Origin: Actinomycetota bacterium
Lineage (GTDB): Bacteria > Actinomycetota > Acidimicrobiia > Acidimicrobiales > Microtrichaceae
Assembly: GCA_005777415.1 (NCBI GenBank)
Contig: SXMI01000062.1
Location: forward strand, 1-7,061
Reading direction: 5' to 3'
DNA length: 7,061 nt
Shown here one piece after another: positions 5,498-7,061 of the stretch. Below the pieces are notes generated by a model. The model ran no database searches and was not told the DNA's origin. It worked only from the letters and a program-made list of their open reading frames with translations. Each line of letters opens with the position of its first letter. Position 1 is the stretch's first letter. A program made the position numbers and the translations under genes.

Positions 5498-6328
5498 GTG
5501 TTCGACGACGAGGACCCGCTCGACGAGTTCGACGAGTTCGATGACGGGTCCGGCGAGTTCGATGACGGGTCCGTCGGGGTCGAATCGCCCGGTCGACCGT
5601 ACGAGTACCGGTCCACCCTGCGGCCGGACGACGATGCGGTGGCCGAGGTGCTCGCCGATGGGGAGCTCGAGGTCCTGGGCCGCATGCCGTGGTCGTCGAA
5701 CGGGACCTACCTCGTGGAGGTCCGGAGGGGCGACGACCTGGTCCCGGCCGTCTACAAGCCGGCTCGGGGCGAGCGGCCGCTCTGGGACTTCCCCGACGGG
5801 CTCTGGCGCCGGGAGGTCGCGGCCGCCGTGCTCTCCGACGCCCTCGGCTGGGACCTGGTCCCGCCCACGGTCGCCCGCCAGGACGGCCCGCTCGGTGAGG
5901 GGTCCCTCCAGGCGCTGGTCGAGGCCCGCTACGAGGAGCACTACTTCACCCTCCGGGAGCGACCGGACCTGGCCACCACGCTCCGGCGGCTGTGCGCGTT
6001 CGACCTGCTCGCCAACTCGACGGACCGCAAGGGCGGGCACGTGCTGCTCGACGAGGACGACCGGGTCTGGGCGATCGACAACGGGCTCACCTTCCACGTC
6101 GAGTTCAAGCTGCGGACGGTGCTGTGGGACTTCGCCGGGGAGCGGATCGACGCCGACGTGCTCGTCGACGTCCGCCGGCTGCTCGACGACGGGTTCCCTC
6201 CCTCGCTGCGTTCCCTCCTCGATCGCGGCGAGCTCGACGCGCTCGCCGACCGGGCGTCGGCACTGATCGCATCCGGCACGTTCCCCCACGACCCGACCGG
6301 CCGCCGACATCCCTGGCCGCTGGTGTGA
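5498..6328 (+). CDS. SCO1664-family PI3/4-kinase-like protein
   Basis: A 276-residue cytoplasmic protein of the SCO1664 family (third member of the trio), distantly related to PI3/4-kinases and HipA-like kinases. GRMPWSSNGTYLVEV (61-75) fits a nucleotide-binding loop and Lys87 in AVYKPARGE is the probable ATP-anchoring lysine. Glu106 in WRREVAAAVLS may pair with it. FDLLANSTDRKGGHVLL (168-184) is the catalytic-loop equivalent with Asp176 and His181, and WAIDNGLTF (191-199) supplies the metal-binding Asp194. All expected key residues are present, so kinase activity is plausible; the substrate (protein, lipid or small molecule) is unknown. Residues 2-26 are an acidic extension with two near-identical seven-residue repeats encoded by a DNA tandem repeat. 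The GTG at 5498 is chosen because it follows the DUF3090 stop by one base. A GTG at codon 48 would remove the acidic part and cannot be excluded. The stop overlaps the next start by four bases. Confidence 0.87.
   Translation: MFDDEDPLDEFDEFDDGSGEFDDGSVGVESPGRPYEYRSTLRPDDDAVAEVLADGELEVLGRMPWSSNGTYLVEVRRGDDLVPAVYKPARGERPLWDFPDGLWRREVAAAVLSDALGWDLVPPTVARQDGPLGEGSLQALVEARYEEHYFTLRERPDLATTLRRLCAFDLLANSTDRKGGHVLLDEDDRVWAIDNGLTFHVEFKLRTVLWDFAGERIDADVLVDVRRLLDDGFPPSLRSLLDRGELDALADRASALIASGTFPHDPTGRRHPWPLV
5534..5573 (+). repeat. Tandem repeat, 19-bp identical units with 21-bp period
   Basis: GAGTTCGATGACGGGTCCG occurs at 5534-5552 and again at 5555-5573. The 21-bp period equals seven codons, so the kinase-like protein reads EFDDGSG then EFDDGSV at residues 13-26, preceded by a partial EFD unit (10-12). 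The copies are identical at the DNA level, pointing to a recent in-frame duplication in a disordered acidic tail. Confidence 0.85.
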
Positions 6329-7061
6329 GCGACGGACCCGGGGACGACGACCCGGTCGGGGCCTGGATCCGGACCGGCGACATCGACGAGCTCCTGCGTG
6401 AGGTCGACCGGTGCTGCGAGCGGCGGGTCTGGGAGGCGCTCGTCGAGCTGGCCGACCGGTGCCGTCGATCGGGAACGACCGGCCACCAGCTGTGGCCGGT
6501 GGCCTCGTTCGCCGAGTACCGGCTGGCCCTCGAGGCGCCGGCCGTGGTCGCCGGTCCTGTCGTCGACGCCGGGGGCGGCTACCTGGGGCCCGGGCCGCTC
6601 ACCGAGGTGGTGGCCCAGTCACACCCGTGGTCCGAGCTCGAGGCCCACCTGCAGGACCCTGTCGCCCGGCGGCTCGTCGCCCAGGAACGGGTCCTCCGGG
6701 GCGAGGAGATCGACGACACCGTGGATCCCGGGGGCGGGACCGACGGTCCGCCCGACCATCTGCTCCCCTGGGAGTCGGGCTACGCCCTCGCCGAGTACCG
6801 ACCCGAGGGGGGCCGGTTCCCGGCACCGGGGCTCCCCGACCCCGTCCACCCGGTCCTCGGAGCGGTCCGGCGACCCGAGCCCGAGTGCGAGGAGGGCGTC
6901 ACGGCCCTGGTCGACTCACTCCGCCACTGGTCGGCCCGGAGCTCGGGAGCCGTGGCGGCCTGCGGTGTCGGGGGCTCGGCCGGCGATGCGATCACCACGC
7001 TGCTCGCCGGGCTCGACCCGGCCGGTGGTCGGACGGACCCGGCCGGACCCGACCCGGCCAC
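6325..7061 (+). CDS. Unrecognised protein, fourth gene of the trio operon (runs off right edge)
   Basis: A frame that starts with GTG inside the stop of the kinase-like gene (GTGA overlap at 6325-6328) and stays open for 245 codons to the window end, with strong G/C at third positions. Both points support a real, translationally coupled gene. I recognise no family. Residues 1-55 are charged and helical (WIRTGDIDELLREVDRCCE, 14-32), with a Cys30-Cys31 pair. HQLWPVASFAEYRLALEAP (54-72) looks like a conserved core. GPLTEVVAQSHPWSEL (89-104) and AQERVLRGEEID (119-130) follow, then a linker and LLPWESGYALAEYRPEG (146-162). The visible C-terminal part is Ala/Gly/Pro-rich. There is no signal peptide or membrane segment, so it is probably cytoplasmic. 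A helical scaffold or partner of the phosphatase, DUF3090 and kinase proteins is one possibility, but nothing visible indicates a reaction. mshC, which lies near the trio elsewhere, is not what this is. Confidence 0.75.
   Translation, partial: MSDGPGDDDPVGAWIRTGDIDELLREVDRCCERRVWEALVELADRCRRSGTTGHQLWPVASFAEYRLALEAPAVVAGPVVDAGGGYLGPGPLTEVVAQSHPWSELEAHLQDPVARRLVAQERVLRGEEIDDTVDPGGGTDGPPDHLLPWESGYALAEYRPEGGRFPAPGLPDPVHPVLGAVRRPEPECEEGVTALVDSLRHWSARSSGAVAACGVGGSAGDAITTLLAGLDPAGGRTDPAGPDPA

Noticed and set aside
6619..7061. Minus-strand frames opposite the fourth operon gene
   Set aside because: They have low-complexity products and no motif. The plus frame is continuous, coupled to the previous gene and carries the coding-like base pattern.

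Overview
The window is very GC-rich DNA from a bacterium, densely packed with genes and with strong G/C at third codon positions. An actinobacterium is the best reading. The main evidence is an ordered trio of genes that is largely restricted to Actinobacteria (MSMEG_4193-type histidine phosphatase, DUF3090 protein, SCO1664-type kinase-like protein). An FrhB-like putative F420 enzyme and an acyl-CoA dehydrogenase fit the same picture. A lineage such as Acidimicrobiia is plausible, but I cannot settle it from the sequence alone. I see no tRNA, rRNA, CRISPR array, insertion sequence or phage gene.

Left part (1-2248): two genes on the minus strand. The first 140 residues of an acyl-CoA dehydrogenase run off the left edge. 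Behind it lies a large polytopic membrane protein that resembles GT-C type (ArnT/PMT-like) glycosyltransferases. The membrane protein diverges from a plus-strand gene across about 65 bp that holds promoter-like -10 elements for both directions and a GC-rich dyad.

Middle (2249-4339): a complete FrhB-family iron-sulfur/flavin protein, probably an F420-linked oxidoreductase, converges on a small secreted lipoprotein. A 530-bp stretch without a confident gene follows. It contains one small minus-strand ORF (3937-4230) with coding-like base composition but no recognisable family.

Right part (4340-7061): a tightly coupled plus-strand operon. The histidine phosphatase overlaps the DUF3090 gene by 4 bp, one base separates DUF3090 from the kinase-like gene, and that gene overlaps a fourth reading frame by 4 bp. 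The fourth frame stays open to the right edge. I recognise no family for it, so it is the most interesting unknown here. A phosphatase, a small protein with a probable zinc-binding tail and a PI3/4-kinase-like protein in one transcript suggest an uncharacterised phosphorylation/dephosphorylation module. From memory, the same trio lies near the mycothiol gene mshC in mycobacteria and Streptomyces.

Three gene starts (420, 2249, 4340) have a -10-like hexamer ending exactly six bases before the start codon. This arrangement is typical of leaderless transcripts in actinobacteria.
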